Under the pieces are notes generated by a model. The model was not told the origin of the DNA, made no database searches, and saw nothing but the letters and a program-made list of their open reading frames with translations. A stretch of DNA of 13,890 bases from positions 1-13,890 of the forward strand of contig CAMEQX010000010.1 of NCBI GenBank assembly GCA_945933905.1. The letters are read 5' to 3'. Position numbers and translations under genes: made by a program. The stretch is from an uncultured Clostridia bacterium (lineage in GTDB: Bacteria > Bacillota > Clostridia > Oscillospirales > Ruminococcaceae). Below, in pieces: positions 1 to 7,356 of the stretch (positions within the stretch are counted from its first letter, which is position 1; the number at the start of each line of letters is the position of its first letter).

Positions 1-317
1 TCATCATCATTCAAAACGGTAATTCCGGTGTAAAAATAAACCGTGACATTTCCTATAATGTCAATCAATTTGAAATCCGAAATATCCGCTTCATAAGTAC
101 AATTCTTGAACTTGAAAGCTCTCTTTCCGTCGGGATACTCGCCGCTTACCGCCTGATTTTGACTCATCATAATTATATCCAAATCAATGCTTCCGCTTTG
201 AGAATAGTCGTAATATTCATTCCCCAAAATCGAGTGAATTGGAAAACAACCGCTTGTTAAAGCGACGCAGCAGCAAAGCAAAACCGCAAAAATTCGTTTT
301 CTGATTGAAAAGCGCAT
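1..317 (-). CDS. Probable lipoprotein, N-terminal part only (runs off left edge)
   Basis: An open frame begins with ATG at 317 (minus strand), directly after the TAA stop (318-320) of the upstream gene, and stays open for 105 codons to the window edge. The protein begins MRFSIRKRIFAVLLCCC, a basic n-region and a hydrophobic core, then reaches VALTSGC with the cysteine at residue 24. This resembles a lipoprotein signal peptide, although threonine at the -3 position is atypical for a lipobox. The mature part is polar and contains aromatic residues (NEYYDYSQSGSIDLDI). I do not recognise a family. The zero-base spacing suggests translational coupling to the anchored repeat protein before it, so it is the eleventh member of the T4SS operon. 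It is probably exported and tethered to the outer face of the membrane. The C-terminus and true length are unknown. Confidence 0.75.
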   Translation of the reverse strand, partial: MRFSIRKRIFAVLLCCCVALTSGCFPIHSILGNEYYDYSQSGSIDLDIIMMSQNQAVSGEYPDGKRAFKFKNCTYEADISDFKLIDIIGNVTVYFYTGITVLNDD

Positions 318-1544
318 TTACCTCACCGTCATCTTTCTGTTTCGCTGAATGAAAAAATAAACCACGCCGCCAACGACAAGAACGCCGAAAATTATCACGA
401 AATCCAGCGGATTTATCGCGGAAACTGCCTTAATTTCCACGCGCGCGGAGGTGGTGTTTCCCGCGGCGTCCGTGGCGGTAATACGGTAAATCCCCGCGCC
501 GAGAAGCTCGGTTGTGCTGCTCGAAATCTGTCCGTTTTTCGTTACGCGAATGGAACATTCCGTGTCCGAGGTCACAAAAACGCGCTCGCTGAAAATGACG
601 TCTGTTGTGCCGTTGAAATACAGCACAGGCGGCGTTATATCGCGAGATAGCTTAACACTTCTTGTCGTGTTGCCGTTTTTGTACTCTATAAAATATTCAC
701 CCTCGCCGTTCAAATCCGCAAAATTTCGTTCCGTAACAGGAACGTCTTTCCCGTTCAGCGTAATTCTCGTCAATTCAAACCCAAACGGCGCCTGAAAAAT
801 ACCCAAGCGATTTGTCGGCTTTGAAAAAAAGTTGAACGAAAAATACCGCTTCTCAAGCCGCCCGTCGCTGCCGTAACAGGTGAAATCTATTTTGTACGCG
901 CCGTCCTCGGTTATCAGACCGCTTGTCGAAAGCGAGCAGATTTTCCCGTCGCGCGTCATCGAGCAAACAACATTTTCGGGCACGGAAAGCTTCGGCATAA
1001 AGCTCACCGTTTCGCCGTCCAGCACGTTTGTTTCAAAAATTTCGCCGTTTAAAAAAGTATGACGAAAGGTCTCGCCGTCACCGTTTTCAAGCGAAACTCT
1101 CCCCGAAATAACCGTCTCTGCGGGTGCTGCCGACTGCTCGCCAATTTCCACGGCAAACCGCGCCTGAACCGAGCCGCTTGCGTTTCTCAGCTCGTGCGAA
1201 ATCGTCACCTCGTACACGCCGTCCTCCGTGAGAAAAACCTCCTGAGACTGCTCAAGAAAGCCGTTTGCGCTGTTCACGAGAATTGAAATATCGTCCTCCT
1301 CAGTGCCGACGAGCAGAATTGACGTGAAATTTTCGCTGTCGGAAAGCACCTCGGACGCGTAGAATTTCGCGCCGTCGGGAAACGCGTAAAAATACATCAT
1401 CGTTTCCTCATCATAGCTGCGCGAAACGAGCGAAAGGTCGCTTGAAAAGCTCGGTTTTTCGCTGTCGGCGAAGCAAACGAGGCTCATCAAAATCATCGTC
1501 AAAACCGCAGTAACAAGCGCCGAAAACGCCTTTTTAAAGCTCAT
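318..1544 (-). CDS. Secreted membrane-anchored four-repeat (Ig-like) protein, second copy
   Basis: A 408-aa protein. The frame could begin further upstream (1634), but ATG at 1544 is preceded by AGAGG at a good distance and starts a clean signal peptide (MSFKKAFSALVTAVL..., likely cut after VCFA, residue 26). The body shows four repeats, each ending in a G-x-Y-hydrophobic strand: GVYEV (109-113), GAYKI (215-219), GEYFI (282-286) and GIYRI (351-355). The last repeat carries DITPP and TDAAGN, typical of bacterial Ig-like/beta-sandwich surface modules. A single transmembrane helix (about 380-400) and a basic tail (QRNRKMTVR) anchor it, with the body outside the cell. It aligns repeat by repeat with the product of 8976-10403 and lacks only that protein's acidic linker. 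It overlaps the upstream gene by 11 bases (ATGAGCTTTAA). Function is inferred to be an adhesin or outer-face scaffold of the T4SS; the family is not identified. Confidence 0.85.
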   Translation of the reverse strand: MSFKKAFSALVTAVLTMILMSLVCFADSEKPSFSSDLSLVSRSYDEETMMYFYAFPDGAKFYASEVLSDSENFTSILLVGTEEDDISILVNSANGFLEQSQEVFLTEDGVYEVTISHELRNASGSVQARFAVEIGEQSAAPAETVISGRVSLENGDGETFRHTFLNGEIFETNVLDGETVSFMPKLSVPENVVCSMTRDGKICSLSTSGLITEDGAYKIDFTCYGSDGRLEKRYFSFNFFSKPTNRLGIFQAPFGFELTRITLNGKDVPVTERNFADLNGEGEYFIEYKNGNTTRSVKLSRDITPPVLYFNGTTDVIFSERVFVTSDTECSIRVTKNGQISSSTTELLGAGIYRITATDAAGNTTSARVEIKAVSAINPLDFVIIFGVLVVGGVVYFFIQRNRKMTVR

Positions 1545-1938
1545 GGGAAACCTCTTTTTGACGCGCCATTTCGCGCGGTTTTTGCGTGAGCCGCGGCGGC
1601 TCATACATATTTGCCTCGCGGAGAAGTTCCTCAAAGGTCATTTTCACGCGGTACTCGCTGTCGCCGTGAACGCGCTCTGCACGCGGCTTCGCGGCATTTC
1701 CCGTTTTTTCTGAAGCGCGGTAAAACGTGGTTTCCTCGCGCTGTTTTTCCTCGGAAAAATCGAGTTTTTCTTCGTCAACAAAATCGTTCTCGGGAGCGAT
1801 TTTCTCGATTTTTTTAGCCGCAGCGCGCTGTTCCTCAAGCGGCGGCAAGCCCTCTTTTATCCGCGCTTTTTCCATTCGCAGCACGGAAAGTTCCTTTTCC
1901 CACTGCGCTTTGTGTTTCGGGTTGTCAAAATATCCCAT
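1534..1938 (-). CDS. Small charged cytosolic protein of unknown function
   Basis: A 134-aa protein starting at ATG 1938, with AGGAG nine bases upstream inside the end of the preceding lipoprotein gene (stop at 1940-1942, one base away). It has no signal peptide or membrane helix. It is rich in Lys, Arg and Glu: the N-terminus (GYFDNPKHKAQWEKELSVL, then an Arg/Lys/Glu-rich stretch to about residue 45) looks like an amphipathic helix, possibly coiled coil. The middle is acidic and probably disordered, and a short possible helix (MTFEELLREANM) lies near residues 100-111. The 3' end overlaps the start of the next gene by 11 bases, so the two are translationally coupled. I do not recognise a family. 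Its position among machine genes suggests a soluble accessory factor, for example a chaperone or a partner of the VirB4/VirD4 ATPases, but this is inference only. Confidence 0.8.
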   Translation of the reverse strand: MGYFDNPKHKAQWEKELSVLRMEKARIKEGLPPLEEQRAAAKKIEKIAPENDFVDEEKLDFSEEKQREETTFYRASEKTGNAAKPRAERVHGDSEYRVKMTFEELLREANMYEPPRLTQKPREMARQKEVSHEL

Positions 1939-1939
1939 A

Positions 1940-2617
1940 TCACTTTTCTCCTGTAATCATTTTCCCGACAATTCCGTTCACCGCGCCGAAAAGCTCGGGT
2001 TTGCTCCGCGAAACCAAAATCCCGAAGCGCTCCGGCTCAACGTCCGCAAGCGCGCAGCAGCGCAGTTCGGCGTTCCCCGAAAGCAGCTCCCGTGCCTCGT
2101 CCTCGAAGCAGACATACGCTTGGATATCGCCTTTTTTCAAGAGCTCCGCCGCGTTTTTCGTGTTGTTGCAAATCAGGTTTCCGTCCGCAACGATTGAAAG
2201 AAGCGAGCGCAAAATGCTCTCGGGAAGCCCCGCGGACGCGCCGATAACCCGCCCCGTGAGGTCCTCCGTGCCCGTCACGGAAAGCGTTTCGGTGCAGACT
2301 GCGTAAATCCGCTTTTCAGCCACGGGCATCGTCATATAAAAGTTCAAGCCGGGGTCGTTGGACTCGCTGAACGCGCCGACCGCGATGTCCGCTCTGCCGT
2401 TCGACACCATTTCAAGCGCGGTGGCTCTCTCGGCTTTGCTGATTTCAAGCGGCGCGCCGATTTCACTTGCGATATATTTCGCAATTTCCTCGGAATTTTC
2501 CAGCTCAAACGTAATCGCAGCGCGAAGTTTTCCGCTTTTCAGCATCGCCTCGGTTGGCGTTTTGCAGCCGCTTAAAAGCAGCACCGCCGCCAGTATCAAC
2601 AGTGAAATTTTTTTCAT
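1940..2617 (-). CDS. Lipoprotein resembling family 3 solute-binding protein
   Basis: A 225-aa protein. The longest frame starts at 2698 inside virB4, but ATG at 2617 gives a textbook lipoprotein signal peptide: MKKISLLILAAVLLLSGC, with lipobox LSGC and the lipid-bearing cysteine at residue 18. The mature region follows the pattern of SBP_bac_3 periplasmic-binding proteins: GKLRAAITFE near the start, then IAKYIASEIG, then the SNGRADIAVGAFSES segment that matches the conserved 'sGkaDi' region, then a second lobe around GRVIGASAGL. It is slightly short for the family and the canonical amino-acid ligand residues are not obvious. No ABC permease or ATPase accompanies it, so transport is unlikely. 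A ligand-sensing or structural role at the cell surface within the T4SS is inferred. It starts one base after the virB4 stop with only a weak ribosome binding site, suggesting coupled translation. Confidence 0.82.
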   Translation of the reverse strand: MKKISLLILAAVLLLSGCKTPTEAMLKSGKLRAAITFELENSEEIAKYIASEIGAPLEISKAERATALEMVSNGRADIAVGAFSESNDPGLNFYMTMPVAEKRIYAVCTETLSVTGTEDLTGRVIGASAGLPESILRSLLSIVADGNLICNNTKNAAELLKKGDIQAYVCFEDEARELLSGNAELRCCALADVEPERFGILVSRSKPELFGAVNGIVGKMITGEK

Positions 2618-2618
2618 A

Positions 2619-5306
2619 TTATTCCGTGAAAAGTTCTTGCAAATCGTCCGAAGCCACGATATCAACGCAGGTTCGGTTGGACGGCGCAGTAACAACAAAC
2701 GCGCGCCCTCGCGGGTTGTTTATAATCTGGTCCTGCTCGGTTTCGTTGATTTCGCCCGCCTTCTCGTACAGCTTGCACAAATCGTGCATATCATTCGGCG
2801 CAAGCGCGAAAATAAACGAATACTGGCACGCGTTGATGATTGCCGTTGACTTGCGCGCGAGTTCCTCCGTGCCGACAAAGTCCTTGATGTTCTGCGTGAT
2901 TATAATTTGCATACCGTTGTACTTGCGGATACGCTTCGCAAGCTGGTACATAAAGTCAAGCGCAATCGGGTATTTTTCGTCAATGAAAACGTGCGCCTCG
3001 TCGATTACGATGATTATTTTTCTGTTCGCCTTATGCAAGATATTGTAGTCGCGGTTCTTTATAATCTCATTATCTAGGTATTTCAGCACCAAAAGCATCT
3101 GCGCGTTTGCAATCGTGTTGTTGCGGTTTGCAAGCAGCGACTGGAAGTTGAACGCGATGAAATTTTCCTTCGTGGTGATGGTTGACGGGTTGTTCCACAA
3201 GTGCGCGTTTCGTCCGCCGGTGGAGAATTTCGACACATAATTGAGCAAAATTCGCAGATTATTTTTGTTGTAATCGCTGGTGGCGCGCTGGAAATCCGTC
3301 AGAATTTTGTCGTAAAGGTCGTCGAAAATGGGGTAATCCTCGGGCTCAAGCGTCGAGAGGTCGGTGTCCGCGTCGATACCGCGCTCCGCGTAAATTCTCG
3401 GGAAAAGGTTGTTCAAATACTCGAGCGCGTCGTTTTCGGTCTCGGGCAAAATCTGCTTGAAGAACTCCTCGAGGAACTGCAAATGCGCGTTAAAGCTGTT
3501 TGACGAGCCCTCTTCGTCGTCGGAAACGCCCGTTATAATCTGGAACGGATTGAGCGTGCCCTCGGTCGCTTTTCCCACGTCAATCATCTTGCCGTGAAGC
3601 TTTTTCGCAAGCGCGCCGTACTCGTTTTCGGGGTCGAGAATGAAGATTTTGCTGTTGTCGGCAGCGAGATTTGACAAAATAGTTTTGGTAGCAAACGATT
3701 TACCGGAGCCCGACTTACCGATAATCGCCATATTGCTGTTTACGCGCTCGCTGTCGCGCTGGAAGAAGTTGACGAAAACGGGGTTGCCGCCGGTCGTGCC
3801 GAAGCACATTCCGTCCTTGTCCTGAAGGTACGGATAAACGAACGGAAACGCCGCCGCGATTGACGAGGAGTGAATTCCGCGGCTCTTTTTCTTGAACGCG
3901 TCGCACGCCGAAATGTGCGAACTCGTGTAAACGTCAAACGTCTGCATAAACAAATCCTGCGTCTTGAAGCCCGCTTCCGCGAGGTTGCGCTTGATTGTCT
4001 TTTTCAGCGAAACATAGGTTGACGAAGCAGCCGTGGAAGCGCCCTCGGACGCGCGTTTTGAGCGCTCGGTGAGCTCGTAATCGTAGATTGTAATATAAGT
4101 GTTGACGTCATAAAGCGACTCGTTTTCGCTTTGAAGCATCGAAAGGAGCTCCGCCAAGGACTCGATATTTTCGTTGATTTCCATAAGTCGAGAAACCTTG
4201 CCCGTCTGCCCCGCCTGTCCGCGAAGTTCTTCGAGAGAGCGGTCAATTCGCTTGATTGACTGGTATCTTTCAACCGGCTTGAATTTCATCACAACGCGCG
4301 TGTTCGGCACGTTGAACAGGCGATAACCCCACGCGTTTCCGACAACGGACGGATAGTCGAGAATTTTCAGATTGTGCGTGATAAGACCGTCATATTTCAC
4401 GGTTCGCGCGGTCATTTCAATCTTCTTCGGGATAATCCAATCGAGATAATCCTCGGGCTTGATTTTGTCCACCTCGCGCTCGTCAAAAACCTGATTGTAC
4501 TGGTACTTGAGGAAAATAGCGAGGTCTCTGCCCCTGAGCTGATGCGCGTCAAGTCCCGCGCTTCTGAACTGACCGACAGCGTTCCTCGTCATTTCGGACA
4601 AAATGGGTTTTTTCTTGTCGAACAGCACGAGATAATGGAACGGGCGGTAAACCTTATCGTCAAAGTTGATTTTCTTGATTTCCTCAATTCTGCCGTAGAT
4701 TATCTCAACGCGCCTTGTGAGCTCGTCTTCGCTGATGATGTCGTCAAGAAACGCTTTTTTGAGGTCGTCAATTTTCCTGCGCTCCGTGCGGATATACTCG
4801 TCGTAAATCACGGGGCGGTCAATTTTCACGAACGCGCCTGTTTGGTCTTGCGTGATTGTGCGGATAATCGAGCCGATGTTGTGGTCGATAATCGAGTCCT
4901 GCCGAAGCTCCGTCAAAAAGCGAAACTCAATCGACGGAATTTCGATAACCGTGGCGTAATATTCCTTGTTGTAACTGATGTATCGGTCGTCAATTTCGGT
5001 GAACGGTGTGATGTCCTCAACGCTGATTGCGCCGCTTTTTTCCTTCTTCCTGAAGAAGACGTGCGGTATCGCGAAGTGCCGCAAAAAGTGGATGAAAAGC
5101 ATATAGATTTTCTCGTCGTCAAGCGGCATCAGCAAAAACACAAACACCACCAGCACGCCTATCGCAATCCACCATCTGTACGGAATATTCGAGGTAATCA
5201 GCGCAACGCAAACAAACGCGCCGAAAAGCCCCACAAGCACGTCAATTATGGAAACGCCCTTGAAAAGTTCGGTTTCAACCTTGGTTTTCTTTGGAATTAT
5301 TCGCAT
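2619..5306 (-). CDS. virB4: VirB4-type T4SS ATPase with N-terminal PrgI-like membrane domain
   Basis: An 895-aa hexameric-type secretion ATPase that energises pilus or channel assembly and substrate transfer at the inner face of the membrane. Residues about 12-60 form two hydrophobic helices (FKGVSIIDVLVGLFGAF and WWIAIGVLVVFVFLLM) preceded by IPKKTKVE, resembling the small PrgI/VirB3-like protein that is usually a separate gene just before virB4. A long N-terminal VirB4 region follows. The ATPase core has Walker A GKSGSGKS (530-537), the downstream LDPENEY segment (557-563), Walker B IIIVIDEAH (764-772, catalytic Glu 770) and the ITQN motif (803-806), all intact. AAGGTG lies seven bases before ATG 5306, and the gap to the upstream gene is 17 bases. 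The length is typical of VirB4 plus the extra domain. Assignment as a VirB4 family ATPase is firm; the PrgI relationship is judged by pattern only. Confidence 0.96.
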   Translation of the reverse strand: MRIIPKKTKVETELFKGVSIIDVLVGLFGAFVCVALITSNIPYRWWIAIGVLVVFVFLLMPLDDEKIYMLFIHFLRHFAIPHVFFRKKEKSGAISVEDITPFTEIDDRYISYNKEYYATVIEIPSIEFRFLTELRQDSIIDHNIGSIIRTITQDQTGAFVKIDRPVIYDEYIRTERRKIDDLKKAFLDDIISEDELTRRVEIIYGRIEEIKKINFDDKVYRPFHYLVLFDKKKPILSEMTRNAVGQFRSAGLDAHQLRGRDLAIFLKYQYNQVFDEREVDKIKPEDYLDWIIPKKIEMTARTVKYDGLITHNLKILDYPSVVGNAWGYRLFNVPNTRVVMKFKPVERYQSIKRIDRSLEELRGQAGQTGKVSRLMEINENIESLAELLSMLQSENESLYDVNTYITIYDYELTERSKRASEGASTAASSTYVSLKKTIKRNLAEAGFKTQDLFMQTFDVYTSSHISACDAFKKKSRGIHSSSIAAAFPFVYPYLQDKDGMCFGTTGGNPVFVNFFQRDSERVNSNMAIIGKSGSGKSFATKTILSNLAADNSKIFILDPENEYGALAKKLHGKMIDVGKATEGTLNPFQIITGVSDDEEGSSNSFNAHLQFLEEFFKQILPETENDALEYLNNLFPRIYAERGIDADTDLSTLEPEDYPIFDDLYDKILTDFQRATSDYNKNNLRILLNYVSKFSTGGRNAHLWNNPSTITTKENFIAFNFQSLLANRNNTIANAQMLLVLKYLDNEIIKNRDYNILHKANRKIIIVIDEAHVFIDEKYPIALDFMYQLAKRIRKYNGMQIIITQNIKDFVGTEELARKSTAIINACQYSFIFALAPNDMHDLCKLYEKAGEINETEQDQIINNPRGRAFVVTAPSNRTCVDIVASDDLQELFTE

Positions 5307-5323
5307 CGCTAATCACCTTTTCG

Positions 5324-7336
5324 TTAAAATTTGCCGCTGTCATTTTTGTGGTCATTTTTCCTCTTCAAAAGAGGGTCGTCAAGATTTGATGCCTTGTTAT
5401 TGCTGCTTGACGAGCTTGTATAACTTGTTGACGAACCCGCAGAAGATGTTCCCGAGCCGCCGTAATTATCGCCTGTAAAATGCGTTGAGCCGCCCGATGA
5501 ACCGCTTGTGACGGTTGAATTTTTTGCGCTCTCAAGCGGGTCAACCGTCTTGACAACATTCGCGGACTCGCCTGTAAACTGACTTGAGCCGCTTTCCGAG
5601 CCCGAAGAGGACGAGCTGCTTGCGTTCTTTGCAGCTTCAAGCGGGTCAACATTTTTCACGATATCCTGAGCTTCAAAATCCGTGCTGCTGCCGTCATTAA
5701 AGCCGTTGCCGCCTTCCTCGCCGAACAGGTTTCTCACGCCCTCAAACGCGTTTTCTTCGTCTTGGTAAGCGCTGCCGAGAGTGCCCGTTCTGAACAGCTC
5801 GTCAACGCTCGAAAGCGTATCCTCATAGTCCTGTTCAGCTTGGTAATCCGTGCCGAGCGTGCCCGTTCTGAACAGCTCGTCAACACTTGCAAGCGTATCG
5901 TCGTATTCCTTGTCGCTGAGGTAGTTCTTTTGGCGCGGCTTGTTGCTTTGCGGGAAATTGCCCTTGGTATTGCTTGAAGTGCCGCCGGTGAATTTCGAGG
6001 ACTTCCCCTTGCTCGAGCTGACGGAATTCTTGGACTTCGAGCTCATCTTGCTGAACGCGCTTATTCCCGCGCCCGCGAAAGCCTTCGCGCCCTTCATCAT
6101 ACCGCCCGCGACCATTCCGCCGAGCAGCGCGTTGTTCATATTTTCCTCCGCGGCAACGCTCGAGCTGATGATGCCCGTGAGCAGCGTCGAGGACTTGTAA
6201 ACCGCGAACATTCCGCCTAAAATGAACACAAGCCTGATTACATAGCCGCCCGTGATGTTCCCCGCAACCGAGTCAAACAGCTTCAGCTCGTCGCTCATTA
6301 TAACGGGAACCATCATCAAGAAAATTCGCAGTCCTATCACCGAGCCGAAGCCTATAAGAATTCTCGCGATAAAGCTTTCCCGCCATTTTCTGAATTTTTC
6401 GCCGTCGTCAAGCACGATTGTTGACACGAAATACGGCGAGGTGACGTACAGGATAATTACATCGAAAATTCGCTTTATAAACGTGAACAGGCAGGCTATC
6501 ATCACAATCGACATAAAGATTATCGAGGCATAGCCGAGCAAATAGTCAACGTGCGAAACGTGGATTTTTACGCCGAAGGTTATGTAATCCATTCCTTCAT
6601 AAAGCAGCGAATTCCACGGCTCGTTCATCTGATTTGTGCTTGGATTTATGAACGGCGTAGGCGGGTTTCCGCGACCCGCGTCCATCGATGAAATCGCCAA
6701 AACCCAGCGCCCCAGCGAAGCGTCGCTTCCGCCGCTTATCGCAGAGCAAGTCTGCTTGAGAACGATTGACGCAAGGCTCACGCCAACAATCGCAATCGTC
6801 GGCACAAGCAAAAACGCAATCATTGTTTTCGCCACGGAATTCAACACTTTTCCGACAGGGCGTTTCCCCTCGAAATCGAAGTCCAACGTCGAGCGCATAA
6901 CCGAGTAAATCGCGAAAATTATCGACAATCCGAGCGCGATAAAGGTTATGGAAACAATGGCGTTTCGGATAATGTCGTTATTCATAAAGTACTGCAAAAG
7001 CGTGGTTTGCGTATCCTCGCCCGCCGCTTCCGAATAATACGTCACGTCCTTCAAGCCAATCAGCACGTCAAATCCGCTTTGCAGCTGGTCCAGCAGCCAT
7101 AGCCACTGACAGTAGCCGTTGTAGATAAACGAGAAGAAAATGTCCGCGATATTCGCGATGACAATGTTCCACAAAAACTCAAAAACCGGCATCAGAAGCG
7201 GGATTACGATTGTGTTCAAAATCCACTCGAATATGGAATTGAGTATTTTCGACAGCCAACTTATTATCGGGTCGAAAATCTTGTCGCAAACCCAATCGAA
7301 TACGCTGTCAAATATTCCTAGCGATTGTATCGGCAT
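5324..7336 (-). CDS. VirB6/TrbL-like polytopic T4SS protein with repeat-rich tail
   Basis: A 670-aa membrane protein, start ATG 7336 with AGGAGG nine bases upstream. Several hydrophobic segments span about residues 25-75, 125-148, 170-195, 268-300, 323-347 and 362-390. The KRPVGKVLNSVAKTMIAF block (158-175) and the ILYVTSPYFVSTIVLDDG...FRKWRESFIARIL block (295-327) are shared with the neighbouring gene at 7357-8946 and are typical of Gram-positive VirB6/TrbL-like channel proteins. From about residue 395 the protein is hydrophilic and low in complexity: a basic Ser/Lys stretch, two copies of a 26-residue unit containing VDELFRTGTLG (485-495 and 511-521), two copies of a 35-residue unit with VDPLEAAKN/VDPLESAKN (563-571 and 598-606), and Ser/Gly-rich runs. 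The N-terminal half would form the membrane channel; the tail, with its charge and repeats, may bind partners. It is separated from virB4 by 17 bases. Confidence 0.9.
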   Translation of the reverse strand: MPIQSLGIFDSVFDWVCDKIFDPIISWLSKILNSIFEWILNTIVIPLLMPVFEFLWNIVIANIADIFFSFIYNGYCQWLWLLDQLQSGFDVLIGLKDVTYYSEAAGEDTQTTLLQYFMNNDIIRNAIVSITFIALGLSIIFAIYSVMRSTLDFDFEGKRPVGKVLNSVAKTMIAFLLVPTIAIVGVSLASIVLKQTCSAISGGSDASLGRWVLAISSMDAGRGNPPTPFINPSTNQMNEPWNSLLYEGMDYITFGVKIHVSHVDYLLGYASIIFMSIVMIACLFTFIKRIFDVIILYVTSPYFVSTIVLDDGEKFRKWRESFIARILIGFGSVIGLRIFLMMVPVIMSDELKLFDSVAGNITGGYVIRLVFILGGMFAVYKSSTLLTGIISSSVAAEENMNNALLGGMVAGGMMKGAKAFAGAGISAFSKMSSKSKNSVSSSKGKSSKFTGGTSSNTKGNFPQSNKPRQKNYLSDKEYDDTLASVDELFRTGTLGTDYQAEQDYEDTLSSVDELFRTGTLGSAYQDEENAFEGVRNLFGEEGGNGFNDGSSTDFEAQDIVKNVDPLEAAKNASSSSSSGSESGSSQFTGESANVVKTVDPLESAKNSTVTSGSSGGSTHFTGDNYGGSGTSSAGSSTSYTSSSSSNNKASNLDDPLLKRKNDHKNDSGKF
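5519..5662 (-). repeat. Two-copy 105-bp (35-codon) repeat in the VirB6-like tail
   Basis: The 14-base string tcaagcgggtcaac occurs at 5532-5545 and again at 5637-5650, exactly 105 bases apart. It encodes the core of IVKNVDPLEAAKN (residues 559-571) and VVKTVDPLESAKN (594-606). Each is followed by a serine-rich stretch ending in FTG (QFTG, HFTG). A weaker third version, NLDDPLLKRKN, lies at 651-661, closer to the C-terminus. The period is a whole number of codons, so the reading frame is kept. Confidence 0.8.
5761..5916 (-). repeat. Two-copy 78-bp (26-codon) tandem repeat in the VirB6-like tail
   Basis: Two direct copies, 5761-5838 and 5839-5916 with period 78 bases, share long identical blocks such as gtgcccgttctgaacagctc. 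They encode the YDDTLASVDELFRTGTLG and YEDTLSSVDELFRTGTLG units. A degenerate third unit (AFEGVRNLFGE, residues 530-540) lies just after. The high DNA identity suggests recent duplication or conversion. Confidence 0.85.
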
Positions 7337-7356
7337 TATCGAAAACCTCCTCTCCG

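Noticed and set aside
318..1634. Longer start for the second repeat protein
   Set aside because: It adds 30 Arg-rich residues before the signal peptide. ATG 1544 has its own AGAGG site and a clean signal sequence.
1940..2698. Longer start for the solute-binding-like lipoprotein
   Set aside because: It would overlap virB4 by 80 bases and bury the lipoprotein signal peptide, which begins at ATG 2617.
4374..5312. 312-codon open frame on the plus strand
   Set aside because: It lies opposite virB4, which has intact ATPase motifs. The plus-strand translation is rich in Arg/His/Asn with no recognisable domain and no ribosome binding site, as expected of a shadow.
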